Below are positions 9,729 to 22,000 of a stretch of DNA of 64,000 nt, piece by piece (position 1 is the first letter of the stretch; every line of letters starts with the position of its first letter). The notes under the pieces are model-generated. The model searched no databases. It was not told the origin of the DNA and saw only the letters and a list, made by a program, of their open reading frames with translations. The stretch covers positions 1-64,000 of the forward strand of contig JALLLS010000012.1 of NCBI GenBank assembly GCA_025094145.1, given 5' to 3'. The position numbers and the translations under genes are program-made. The stretch comes from Spinellus fusiger. Lineage: Eukaryota; Mucoromycota; Mucoromycetes; Mucorales; Phycomycetaceae.

Positions 9729-11882
9729 ATGACTGATCTAATCACAAGTGTGAAGATTCCGAACAGTAACCTAACATGTACACTGGAAAGAAAAACAAAC
9801 CAAAAGACCAAAGACGCCATGAAGTTAGTTGTCTTGGCTCACGGCTTATTTGGTAGACATGGCTATCCTTCTGCTTAGTAGGCCCACTTATGTTACTGCT
9901 TATAGGCCACAGGGATAGTCTATACCAGCCATTGTTAGCACAGGCACTTCCCTATGCCAGTGTACGCATGGAATTCAACCCCTCTGCACCCTACAACAGT
10001 CTTCAAGTAAGTCAGTGAAGAAGGTGAAGTAGGTGAAGTAGGTGAAGTAGGTAGGCAAACCACTTGTGCTGAGACTTCCTTAGAACAACGTACAGGACCT
10101 GTCTACGGTGACTACGTACTTTAAGCAGCAAGGCTATACGATTGAAGGAATCGTGGGGCATTCTAATGGTACATACCATCCTATTCCATGTCTTTAAACA
10201 TCTATAGGCGCCATGGCTGCTTTGAAATATGCCACTACCTGTGAACAGCCCCTGCCACATCTTGTCTCTATTGCCCCTCGCTACACTATGGAAGACATCG
10301 ATCCAGACACCTATTTATCACAGATCTATGATGCTATGGCAAGTGATAGCAAAATGACAAGATGTTTGTGTGTGTGTGTGTGGGCCTGCTATTCATGTCA
10401 GTTCTAGGCAGTATCTGAGAAAGACAAAGTGAACAAAGACCTCCTTCATCAGATAACAGAAGAAGAAAAAAAGGCGCTTTTAGTATGGGATAATTCTCAT
10501 GGTAAGTATTTTTCATGAATAAATAAATAAACAAGAAAAACAACCCATTGAAGCTTATGAACAAAGTGACCCGAATGCCTTTAACGACATGTGTATTGAC
10601 TTGCCATGGTCTGGAGGACACTGTAAGCTCAATGGCACAGTGTACATGGGAGTCATGTCCTTTCTTCTTCTTTCTATAGATCAATTCCCCCACACATGCT
10701 GCTCTTTATGCCAATGCTATTCCCAACCATTCTCTCCGGCTTATTCCCAATGCAGACCATACCTTCAAAGATCAAACACAAGTCATTGTCAAGACCATCG
10801 TGGACTACTTTGAACAGCACCAATTGGATGCCTATGAAAAGGCAAAATCCATGGGACATCCATCTGGTGTGACAATTCCACGCTGGATTGATATTGAGGG
10901 AGTAAAGAACTTCCGTGATTTAGGTGGATGGCCTCTTAAAGATGGCAGTGGTTATATTCGAGAAAGAATAGTATTTCGATGTGGACAGTAAGTGGTGTGT
11001 CCTTTGTTGGGTGAGGGTAGTGGTGCTACATTCACTCATTCATGTCTTCTTTGTGTAGTCTTGTCAACATCACTGCCAAAGGAATCAGGACATTACAACA
11101 CCTTAATGTTACTACAGCCTTTGATTTTCGTTCTGATCCAGAAGTGGATCGTGAAGGTGTTATGCCGTAAGAGCACTTACCCTTACATTGCCACACTAAC
11201 CTTGTGCATTCCTAGTACTATCCAAGGCATTATACGTGTTCCTTCTGCCATGTTCACTAGAGACGACTACTCACCTGCTGCTCTGGCTGTAAGGTGGAAG
11301 GGGTACTTTGAAGGCCCCTCTGGATTTCCCAGTGGTAAATGCATGCTTACCCTATAGTGTCTTACTCTCTTGTAGTCTACAAGATTATCCTTGAAAAGGC
11401 AGGACCAGTGTACCGTAACATCTTCTTGCATTTACTCCACCACCACTCCACACTCTCTACTCAGTCTATTATCGTTCATTGTACAGCTGGAAAAGATCGT
11501 ACAGGACTGTTTGGAATGTTACTGTTGGGTGTCTGTGGTGTAGACAGTGAAGTGATTGCACAAGAGTATGCCTTGACTAACTTGGGCTACTGGGGTAAGG
11601 ATCTAGGCATCCACTGTCACTCACTCTATAGAACCTGAGGAGGAATTGGAGGCCAAGGCAAAAGTACTGAACACTTCACTGGAGAATGTGCGTGTAGTGA
11701 CCACTGCCCCTTATATTGCTATGAAGCAGACCATTCTAATGGTTGAAGAGGTGTATGGTTCAATGGAAGGCTATCTTATAGCAGAGTGTAAGCTCACAAG
11801 CCAAGAGATACAAGGCATTCGTGATCTTTTGGTGGTGCCTATTCCATTTGAAGAGCGCCAGTTATTCCGTCCTAGGATATGA
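9729..11882 (+). CDS. Alpha/beta-hydrolase fused to a Y_phosphatase3-type phosphatase
   Basis: Eleven exons give one 531-residue frame: 9729-9852, 9906-10006, 10084-10168, 10208-10338, 10408-10501, 10567-10622, 10680-10987, 11059-11166, 11216-11334, 11376-11594, 11632-11882. Residues 1 to about 235 form a serine-hydrolase-type domain, with KLVVLAHGLFGH near the N-terminus, the nucleophile elbow GHSNG at about residue 100, CHGLEDT (acid region) and the late histidine in PNADHTF. The second half is a dual-specificity phosphatase of the PF13350 kind, with VKNFRDLGGW at about 272-281 and the P-loop HCTAGKDRTG with Cys411 and Arg417. Both catalytic motifs look intact. The fourth intron uses a GC donor (GCAAGT at 10339). 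Substrates are unknown. Two adjacent genes wrongly joined is the alternative, but the exon at 10680-10987 codes continuously across the domain boundary. Confidence 0.85.
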
Positions 11883-12064
11883 ACCGCTCTATTCAGAAAT
11901 GGAAAGTAGCAGAAATGCAACGTGCCAATGCTACAGAATGCAGTTTCTGGTGGTGGTAAATTCAAAGAAAAACAACAAGAGAATGTAAACAAGAAGAAGA
12001 TTTGAAAATAAAGATGCCAGGGAATCCATGCTTCTTCTTCTCTTCTTCTTGAATTTATTCATCT

Positions 12065-12097
<33 letters not shown>

Positions 12098-12321
12098 TTT
12101 AATCTATTGATTTCTTGATTTCTTGATTTCTTGATCTACCAGCCTATTTGTACCTTTCGATTCGTACATTTGTTACTATACCTCTTTGACTGTTAGATCA
12201 TCTTCTCTCTCTCTATATATATAAAAAGATCCTTCTAATAACCTACAATATCATTTGAATTACTGACTCACTCATCTATTCATTGTCTATCTAGCATTGT
12301 TACTTATAAAAACAAGACAGA
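11883..12321. other. Intergenic, CT-rich upstream region
   Basis: This interval between two same-strand genes contains a long CT/TCTT microsatellite (about 12027-12100), then repeated ATTTCTTGATTTCTTG and a second CT run with TATATATA near 12220. Pyrimidine-rich tracts just upstream of the start are common in fungal promoters. No gene is supported. Confidence 0.6.
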
Positions 12322-13653
12322 ATGATGCCTGACATCCGCATGTCTCCGCCTGAACAGTCCCATCTTGTAGTATGCTTACCAGAAATTGTTAGCCATATTC
12401 TAAGCTATGTCCATGAATCTGATACAAAGAAGCCTTATGCTGTTCTTTATCCAAGTTTACTTGTCAATCAATTATGGCATGATTGTGCCTCAAGATTATT
12501 ATGGCGTGAATTGACTTTTGATGATGACCAAAAAGACTACAATGCCTTTCTTAACATTGTTGCCTCATTTTCCAATACTCTTTCGGATCCACCTCCTCTT
12601 TTCCATGGAACATCTACAACCCCAGGCACTCCTCCAACCCCAGGCACCCCAGGTACACCTGCAATGTCAGGAATACCTGCACCACAGATAGCTTCTCCCT
12701 TCCTAGCTGTACCTACACAAGGACCTTCTTATTTTGATAAACTCACCTTCTCTCACATCATTCGGTCTCTCTCTCCAAAAACCACTCGACTGCCATCATC
12801 AAAGAGCGAATGGATATTTTCTAATGGAAGCACGCACTCTACCCACCCCACTGATCGCTCCCGTATAGAACTCTACAGCCGCAGTGTTCGATCTCTTACT
12901 CTACGAAAATTAAAGAGTAAACAGATCGATATTCCTCTTCAGCAATTGAGTCTCCATACACACTACCTTAAACGACTGGATTTTTACATCTGTGACCATA
13001 TCTCAGATGCTTCTTTTTACCCATTTATTACTCACCATCTGACACATATCTCTTTGGCTGGCTGCCACTGCATTACAGACGAAGCCATTGCCCAGGCAGC
13101 AAGACAGTGTCCACAACTAGAGCATCTAGATCTCCGTGCCTGTGGACAGGTCTCTGATGTCTCAGTGAAGCAGGTAGCCAGACATTGTCCCCGTCTAAAG
13201 CACCTGAATGTAGGGAGAGTGCGTGATCGTGAGCGTATTACTGGTGACTCTATTATTGATATTGCCAAATACACACAAGTATCTGTGCTTGGGCTGGCAG
13301 GATGTGATGTGGATGATACATGTATGATCCAACTGGCTTATCACCGTAGAGAAGGGCTGGAGCGTATTTCTGTGAATAACTGTCCCCGTATAACCAACCA
13401 AGCATTGCGTGCCTATGTTACATTTTGCCCTCATCTCTCTGTCTTTGAAATGAAAGAGTGCCATTGCATTAATGACTGGGAATCTGTGGCTACTCTGGTG
13501 GAGCGAAAGGTGCTGTTGACCCTCTGTGACAAGCAGAATAGAGCGTGTGGCGAATGGGCTCGTAGAAAGGTAAGTTAGACATGCCCTGCTATCAGCTCAC
13601 CTCTGTTCTCTGTTTAGGGTTGTGTATTGGATGTTAGAGCACCCATGAAATAA
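12322..13653 (+). CDS. F-box/leucine-rich-repeat protein (AMN1/Grr1-like)
   Basis: Two exons (12322-13569 and 13618-13653, intron GTAAGT...TTTAG) encode 427 residues. The N-terminus LPEIVSHILSYV, followed by SLLVNQLWHDCASRLLWREL, is an F-box-like motif, which in this family binds Skp1 of an SCF ubiquitin ligase. A Pro/Gly/Thr-rich linker (TPPTPGTPGTPA, about 100-120) separates it from roughly six cysteine-type leucine-rich repeats after residue 200 (SLAGCHCITDEAI, LEHLDLRACGQVSD, LKHLNVG, VLGLAGCDVDDTC, ISVNNCPRITNQAL). These are typical of AMN1 and FBXL proteins that choose substrates for ubiquitination. The target cannot be read from sequence. Its stop lies 42 bp from the convergent beta6 gene. 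Confidence 0.85.
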
Positions 13654-13695
13654 TAAGTAGCCAATAATCTTTATTAATATAACAAAGACACATAT

Positions 13696-14548
13696 TTAAT
13701 CTTTCTTGAGAGGGTATGTCAATGTCTCTACATCTTGTCCTTTACGGATAATAAAGATTTGGAGATAATCACCCGTGTAAATGTCACGCTCAGTAGCAGA
13801 ACTAAAGGCATCCTTCACAATACCAAGGACTGTCTCCAAATCCAATGGCTCTTTTGATACATTCTGCTGATTCTTACGGCCCACTTGGTTATCCAAGAAG
13901 GGCTGGATAAGTGCAGCAGCAGATCCACTGGCACGACAGAACTCTCTTTCATAGGAACCAATACCATCATAACAGTAGACAGCTCCTTCACCTAATCCCA
14001 TGGTTATTTTCCAAACAGCATTCTTGTTACTGCTACTTGGCATGCCTACCTTGCTCATCCACGCCACCTAGCACACAGAAACTGTAGTAAGGGAAAAACC
14101 GCTTTTGGTACAGTGTAATAGACAGCATCTGAGCCAGTGCTGTAGAGGACATGTCTTTTTCATGCGAGAATTTGTACCACTGCCAATTGCATAAGCTCAA
14201 TGCTCTTCTCTTCTCTCTCTCCATGACAACTCACCTTGAGACGCTGGTCCAGTACTTTCTTCAATGTCAAACCGTCAGCGTGGAACCCGTTCATGGCAAT
14301 CACTGAGGTTTCTGACAATTTGTAGGCCTTTGGAGAAAACCGTGAGTTGATGCTATAGCCTGTGCTTTGTCGGGTGTCGGAGGCCACAACACAAAAGTCT
14401 TTTCCTGCAATAGCCAGACTCGTTCTGTGTCTCTTATAAGATAACTGTGTTTCTCTGATACAACTTACCCGCCATTATCGTCATAAGGCTCAAATCTGTG
14501 TTCCATAGGCACTGACGTAGTCTCGAGTGGGTTGGCGAGTGTGTACAT
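13696..14548 (-). CDS. PRE7: 20S proteasome subunit beta type-6 (Pre7/PSMB1)
   Basis: Four exons (14469-14548, 14235-14424, 14050-14179, 13696-13991) give 231 residues matching the beta6 family from end to end: MEHRFEPYDDNGG, SLAIAGKDFCVVASDTRQST, YSINSRFSPKAYKL, KRFFPYYSFCVLGGVDEQG, GAVYCYDGIGSYEREFCRA, FLDNQVGRKNQQN, FSSATERDIYTGD. Beta6 is a structural, non-catalytic subunit of the inner ring of the 20S core. The first intron is only 44 nt. The start chosen is the ATG at 14548. A CTATTCAG just upstream looks like a 3' splice site, so a leader exon is possible. It is transcribed divergently from the beta5 gene. Confidence 0.93.
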
Positions 14549-14792
14549 GGGACTCTGAATAGACAAAGAGGTAAAAAGGTATTTAAAATAAAAATAAAAA
14601 TAAAAATAAAAAGAATAGATAAAAGAAGAAACACAAAGGGACAAAAGGGCTTGCCTTTAGGTTCTCCACCCAAAAAAAAAAAAAGAAAAAAAAAAGGGGG
14701 TGGGGGAGGGAGGTTCGTAAGGCTAACGTGTACTGATTTCAGTGACGTCAATGCGGACGACGCGTTCACCTCCTTCCGTCACCCACTAATAC

Positions 14793-14830
<38 letters not shown>

Positions 14831-14865
14831 GCGTCGGGTACTTCTTTTATTCCCTTTTGTCCATC
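14549..14865. promoter_or_regulatory. Shared promoter of proteasome beta6 and beta5 genes
   Basis: This 317-bp interval separates the two divergent start codons. It contains a perfect CRE/ATF-type palindrome TGACGTCA at 14743-14750, a CG-rich segment just after it (GCGGACGACGCG), a poly-A/poly-G tract (about 14670-14710) and an ACT/AAT trinucleotide run (about 14787-14830) next to beta5. I see no yeast Rpn4-type PACE box (GGTGGCAAA). Binding of a bZIP factor is inferred only from the palindrome. Confidence 0.6.
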
Positions 14866-15996
14866 ATGCACAAATTTGTCAACCGATACGCCTCTTCGCC
14901 TCTCCAGCTTCCCGGAGACAGCTCCTTTTCTTCTTCTTCTATCTATGGACAGTGGGACGCAGCAAAACAGCTTTCATTTCCTTCTTTTGACGTACCTGAC
15001 GTCCACAGCGTAAGTTGCCTTTTTTATGCTAGCCAACGTCTTAACTCTGTATAGCCTGTAGACTTCTTAAGAGGTATTACGGATGAGAGTTCACCAGAAT
15101 ACAAGATCAAGATTCAGCACGGTACAACAACACTGGCTTTCCAGTTCAAGGAGGGTGTTGTAGTGGCTGTGGATTCAAGAGCCACTATGGGCAATTATAT
15201 TGGTAAAGCACGCTACTCCAAAGAGAGGTTGGACTAATAAGAACAGCATCACAAACTGTAAAAAAGGTCATTGAAATCAATCCCTACCTTCTTGGCACAC
15301 TGGCAGGTGGTGCTGCTGATTGTCAGTACTGGGAGCGTGAGTTGGGTAAGCGCTGTCGGCTGTATGAGTTGAGAAACAAGGAGCGCATCTCTGTGGCAGC
15401 AGCCTCCAAACTACTGGCCAACATGGTGTATTCTTACAAGGGCATGGGTCTTTCTATGGTAAGTGTATATATATATTGGATCTGTGGTAGTGGCCTATCT
15501 AACCCTTATTGTATGGTTCTTAGGGAACAATGGTCACTGGCTGGGATAATTCTGTAGGCATAAAGATAGAATCCTTGTAGAGAAAAGAAGAGTTGACTCA
15601 ATCCACTTGCCATGTTAGGGACCCAACATCTTCTATGTCGATTCAGATGGTACACGTCTCAAGGGAGATCGATTTTCTGTAGGCTCAGGATCCACCTTTG
15701 CCTATGGTGTTCTTGACAGTGGCTATGATTTTGATCTGTCTGTGTCTGATGCTATTGAACTTGGTAAACGGTCTATCTACCACGCAACACATCGTGATGC
15801 CATGTCAGGTGGTTCTATTAATTGTAAGTGTCTTGCATAAGAAGAAGCAGGGGACTGACTGACTGACTGACTGAATGAATGAATGAAAATAATAGTGTAC
15901 CATGTCACTAAAGATGGTTGGGTCTACCATGGCAACCATGATGTGGGCGATCTGCATTGGGAATACCAGGATGAAGTGGCAAAAGGAGGACAGTAA
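14866..15996 (+). CDS. PRE2: 20S proteasome catalytic subunit beta type-5 (Pre2/PSMB5)
   Basis: Six exons (14866-15009, 15055-15202, 15247-15458, 15524-15553, 15619-15823, 15896-15996) give 279 residues. A propeptide of about 70 residues ends at the processing site [10 protein letters not shown], where the exposed Thr1 is the nucleophile for chymotrypsin-like cleavage. The catalytic partners lie in VAVDSRAT (Asp17) and [10 protein letters not shown] (Lys33). [37 protein letters not shown] and [15 protein letters not shown] are family signatures. The fourth exon is only 30 nt. The ATG at 14866 is preferred because upstream in-frame codons lack an ATG. It diverges from beta6, and its stop is 100 bp from the convergent ECM29 stop. 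Confidence 0.95.
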
Positions 15997-16096
15997 AACA
16001 AATAGGGTGTTTATCTCTATAAAGGCTGTGTTGACAATTTCTTATATAAACACTACAGAATGTGCATTCTTTATTACTTATGGGGGCAGCTATTGG

Positions 16097-19000
16097 CTAC
16101 AGTTTTAGTAGTAATGCTTGCAGTCTCTCTCGTATCAGAGCCACTGGTTCTTTCTGAAGACAAGTATTCATTTTATGCCCATACTTTGTCTTAAGATCTT
16201 CATGCACTGAAAGGGAGTGTAAGAGACAGCCAAGAGAGATGAAACACTCCCATGATCTATGTAGCTTACCTGTGTTGGGTGTTACTGCACTCTCCAGTAC
16301 CTCCAAAGCAGCTGTTCGAATGGCAGAATACTTCATATTTCCTAAATACAAGCAGCTGTTTTCAAGCACAAGCTCAAGCACAGATAAGCTGAGATTGGAT
16401 GCGCCTGCTTGATCCACCAATGTCTTGAGGCTTTCGAAAATAGCCACTTGTACATTCCAAACATTGCCTTCGAGACACTTTGTCATTATATTGACAAGCA
16501 AATAGGTGTCTTGTTCTATATAAGCATGAGTATCTCTATCTAATGATGATAATAGTAGTCATGGTAACCATAGTACTAATAGTGCTAGTAATAACACTAA
16601 TAGTAATAATAAATAGGTGTGCAGCTTACCTTGTGTAGAAAATACTTGCGGGTAAAAGGCACTTGCCAACGCCTTGAATGCATTTGCTTTAATAGCAAGC
16701 AGAAGAGGTTTTATTTCTCTGTCACTCTCTTCTTCCATGGCTGCTGTTTCGTCCATCTCACACAAGTCAATTAAAAAGTCCTTCACTGAGCTAAGTGCAT
16801 CTACTCGACTACCAAAAGTATCCAAGAATGTTTTTAGAGAAGCCAATGCATAACGTTGGTAGGTACGATTGGTTCTCTTAGCCTCACGTACTAGAATCTA
16901 ACAATGCTATCATCAGAAATATTACAGGAGAAAGTTCAATTACCTTTACTACACCCTCCAAGCTGGGTTCTTGGGTTTTAAAGTAGTCTGGAGCAGAGAT
17001 ACACAACTGAACAAATGCCTCTAATACATTCTCTTTCCCTGCCCAAGAACGAGACGCCAATGTAGATACCATGATGGGTATGAGCTTGGTAGTATGTTTG
17101 GCAATTCCCTGACTGCCTGACTTGCACAGATCAGCAATGGTGAGCGCTGCTGTCTGCTTTACTTTCCATGAAGAAGAAGATAGCAATGGCTGCACAAATT
17201 GAATGATCTCATCCATGTAAAGATTGACTCTGCTTCTGGTGCCTAAGCATCATAGAATTAATGGGAAGCACAGTTAGTCTATGGACTAGTGGATTGTCTA
17301 TGTAAAGATATACCTGATGTGAGACTCTCCCATGCTTCTTTCCATAGATCACTGAGATTCTTTTCAGGATCATGTTCACCATAATAAATAAGAGGTACTA
17401 TATCAGTTGCCACTGCATTCATTCTATCAGTAGCAAAACGTGTCATTTCCAAGGCAGTGATGGCACTGGATAAATGGTACTCTTCATCTAATATAAAACA
17501 GATAAGCCAAAGTAACCAAATAGATAATCAGATTACCCTGTTCTTTAATATAGAGCTTCTTCAGGTGGTTGATAAAAGAAACTGTTGTATCAAAAGAAGC
17601 TAATCTGGCTACATAACCAGTGGCTGTGGCAAATGACTTTCTGACTGCAGGATTCTTTGCACGAATAGCACCACTCAATGCTTTTAAAAAGGTATCAGCA
17701 TAAGGTTGGAAAATAGTGCTTCGATTCATGCATAAAGTGACAATAAAACGAGCACAGCCAGCCTAAGAAAGAATACATAGTATAAGAAAAACACACGGCC
17801 TAGGATGATGATAAACTCACTTTTGTAGGAAGACCTGTTCCCTTTTTAACAATGTGAATAATACGGGGTGTCAGGATTTCCATGACAGCTTCATCAATAT
17901 GAGCTACACAGTGCTCTATGCCTTCCATCATAGGTGAGTTCTTAGCACCCTGGAGTCTGGCATTATCAAGCTAAAGAGAAAGGGAAGAGTCTTAGTGAAG
18001 GTATTCTTCTTCTAACACTTGTACCTGCTCCTGTGAAATGTTGTATTTCTCTGTATGGAAACTCAAGTAATTCATTGATTGTGGTTCTAAAGCTAAGACA
18101 CATAGTATAAGTAACACGGTACAACCCACTCTTTTTTCTTCACCTACATGACAATGACTGTAGAAGTGTATCGATAATATCAGGAATATACGCCTTAAGA
18201 AGCACAGCCCCTGTCTTACACAGCTTAAGCACAGCGTTCAAACTGAACTTTTGAACATCTTCTGCATCAGATACAATTCCCTTTTGAAGTAGGAATGGCA
18301 TTACAATATCAATAACCTTGATGCCATCAGAAGAAGACACTACGCTGGGATCACAATAATGTAGAGTGAGTCTAGTCAATGCTTTGCATGTCTGTGTAGC
18401 TGCTTGACGCACAGATCCCTTAATATCATCCAAGGCACGGAAACTCATCTTCCATAAAGGCTCAAGGTATTTCTGAATTTGTGCCAATGGACGTCCTTGG
18501 ATGCACTCTGTCACAGCAGCACAGGAGGCCTCACGTACACGCCACTGACGATTACCAATACCACTCAGAATATCATCCATAATCTGATCAAAGTAAATAT
18601 CCACTGTTTTCTGATTATCTTTGACGAGTGAGTTCCAGATGGCCTTCATGCTCTGATGAACACCAGGATTAGGATCAAATTGATAACGATAGAGTTTTGG
18701 GATTAAGCGTGCCATGTATGGCTCCATCTCCTTCTCAGCAAGCGTCATCAGGTTCTGGAAACCAAAGGCAGCACCACGACGAGAAGTCCACATGGCATTA
18801 TGGTTGGCAAGATTCATAAACTTATAAATAAGATCGGGTTGGTTGAGTTCAGATGCAAGAGAGCAGAGTTCTTTGTAGGTTATGATTGAACTGCCTTCGG
18901 GAGTTGTTCCAAGGGATCCTTCATCAAAAAGAACGGTGTTATCTGTGACAGATTGTGCTTGGATGGAACGGCCCTCAGTGAAGATACCAACAAGAGAGTA

Positions 19001-22000
19001 AAGCATATCTTCTTTCACCTTCTCATCACCATATTCATAGACTAATCCTAGACCCTTGGAGGCTACTTCTTGAGTGAAGTCTAATAACATAATAAGTCTG
19101 AGAGACACTTGTTAATCTACAATACCATCACGGTCAGAAAGTAAACGAGAGAAAGAGGCATGGATGGCACCCAAGTTTTTCTGTATAGCTATAGTTAGTC
19201 AATGGTCCCTTTATCAAATACCTTACCTTGACAATATCTTGGTCTTTACCAAACTTAAGAACAGAAAGAAGCCAAATACAAGCAGCCTTCTTATACCAAG
19301 TGCGGTCGCTGGTAACATAAGAACGAGTCATCTTCTCAATGATGACCTGGAATGCTTCTGATCTATTCTTCATAGCCTCTGATAAGATACTGGAGTCCAG
19401 GGCAGGAATATCTCTTATATCTTTGTATTTGTGCATTGTTTGGGATTCCCAACCAAAGGCTAAAAGACTGAAGGCTTCACCACCAGCAAAGAAGAGTTCC
19501 ACTTGTTTACTGTCAGCACTAGCAAACATAGCATCCAAAATGATTTTTACTAGTCCACTATCACTAGCCATAGGAATACTCAAGTGGCCCAGTGCTAAGA
19601 GTGCCCTTTCCTGCACTTTGGTGTCTTTGCATGTCTTTGAAAGAACAACAAGCTTCTCTACCACTTTCTGGACTGTCAGCTCCTGATCAGAATCCACTTC
19701 CATATCAGACCCAGTGGCTTCCGTCTTTATCTCAGAGGGTAAAAGAAGAGGACAGACTCTACCCACTTCTGCTAATGAATGACATGCAGCACTTGATAAA
19801 AGATAGAAAGTGACAGTAGGAGCCCCCTCAAGATAGAGAGCCAAGTTCTTGATACAGCGCTTGACAATAGTATCTGACAGTTCACGGCTTCGATAGTAAC
19901 ATCTTCCAAGTAGATAGCCTACTGCCAAAAGTGCACCATGCTTCTGGTCTACAATGCCACCCGAGTGATGATGAGTCTCTGGTTGTTCTAATACAAGACA
20001 GAACTCATCCAGAATAGCTTCTACTTGGGACTGAGGGATAGATGGGTCACTGGCAATGATACCGACAATATGGGACATGAGTGTACGTGCTTCTATCTTC
20101 TCACAGGTGGCCAATGACTTGAAGAAACTCAATCGAGGTTGGAAGGTAGTAGAAATAGAACAAGGACCCAATGAAATGGCCTCCAAAAGACATTTTGCTG
20201 CTGTAGCTAAAAGAATAGAATCTAATAGACATATCATAATAATGATTTAAAAAAAATATGAACTTTTTCTCTATATAAATAAAATAAAATATACCTTTTA
20301 GGTTTTGGTTCAAAGCATTTTCAATCAACTGTAGCCACTGTGATAGAGCTTCTTTTTCGTTTCCTTCACCCATCCACCATGTGTCTATCAACACCTTGAA
20401 ATTCTCCATTGTAATAGGATCTTCACTCATACTGTTCTCTACTTTGTCCTCTACATATTGGTCTATAAGGATATTGGTTGGATTGGCTTCTAGAATTAAA
20501 ATCATGCGTAAAAAGCGAAGGATTTCACTGTAGACTTCAGTAGGATATCCTTTGATACAGGGGGTTTTGGAAGCATAAGTGTACTCGTCTCCTGGCTGAT
20601 GAGTTGCTATGTAATTTACAAGATCAGAGAACTTTGGTAAAGCAGAGATAGGCACAGTCTCTTTAGAGGCATAGAAGAGTCCTGAATCACTTGGAGCAAA
20701 GGGGTGCAATCCACGGATAGACTCTTCTTTCACTTCAAGCTTGGAGATACTGTTAGAACTCCCTAACAAGCAGACATAGCGAGCAAAAACACAAGAGAAT
20801 GGGTAAATCGCATTAACGTATTTAAGTGCCATGTAGCGTGTGTTTGAGTTGTTCTATAGGTTTGGTGTAGGGTATGTGAGTGCTGTTATATAGATACAAA
20901 GAATAGATGGGTTTACCTTTTCAACTGCAGTTAGGAGAATCTTTTGAAGTGGTTCATAGGCTGGAGAATCTTCAGGAAGGTTGATATAGATCTCAATCAT
21001 TGAAGAAAGAGCATCTTGAACATAAACACGAGTATTGGGTTTTTCTTCCTCCAATGCATCAAAGAATTTAGATAGCATAGCAGTGTCATTTAAAGCGACT
21101 TTAGGAACTAAGTAGCATAACACAATATTAGAAAGAGATATTGTTGTGTTTTTATTACCTTTCTTTGAAATAAGTCCACAAGCAGCATAAGCATATCCCT
21201 TGATTTCATCCACATCTAATCCATAATATAGGCAGTGTTGTTGGGGTTTTTGTTTGTTTGTTTGTTTGTTTGTTAATAAATAGTAGTCAATAATAGCTTG
21301 ATGATTTACCATGACTAGAGGCTTCTCTTTCTTGATCAATATACTGTAATAATCCTGAGATTAATATGGGAGCCATAGGACTAAGTTTAGTAGCATCACC
21401 CTAAATACCAATGGTAAGTCACCAAGAAAGAAAGAAAGAGAATACTAGTGACTTACGATGCGTGCAGTCCATTGCAAAAAAGACATTGCAGAACGGCGAA
21501 GTCTAAGGTTAGATTGTTCGCCTATGATGAAGTATCTTTGAGTATTCCTTCTCTCTACATATCCAGTGCATTGAGTGTACTTACCATAAATGCCATCAAA
21601 AACAACTTGGATCATAAGAGACACTAAATTGGCTGCCATCACAGACTTGCTAAGGTACTGAAGAATACGTATCTTTACAGGTGCAGAGACAGGCGCTCTT
21701 GCTTCTTGTTTCCCTACCTATATCAGTCAACTACTCTTCATCTGCTTACTCACCTGCTACTGTTGTGGATTTAGTACCCAGATAGAGACTGTAGAGTGAC
21801 TGTACAAAGACGGTATTCTCCATATCCACATTACTAGCCCATCTTCTTAGTCCATCCTCACACACAGAGACTACCTGATGGTTGGTATCACATACACCCA
21901 CCAACAGAAGACGCAATCTCTCACTGTCTGTGAAAATAGGCGTCAAAAGAAATCGAAAAATACCAAGCTATGAAAGTGTGAGTCTTGTTGATTCATCTTT

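Noticed and set aside
10012..10260. Minus-strand frame within the hydrolase gene
   Set aside because: It is the shadow of exons 2-4, and its Leu/His repeat comes from the GTGAAGTAG microsatellite in the intron.
14434..14769. Start of beta6 at 14769, giving a Pro/Phe-rich N-terminus
   Set aside because: This frame crosses the poly-A/poly-G promoter tract and is not the frame of the proteasome protein. The ATG at 14548 matches the family length.
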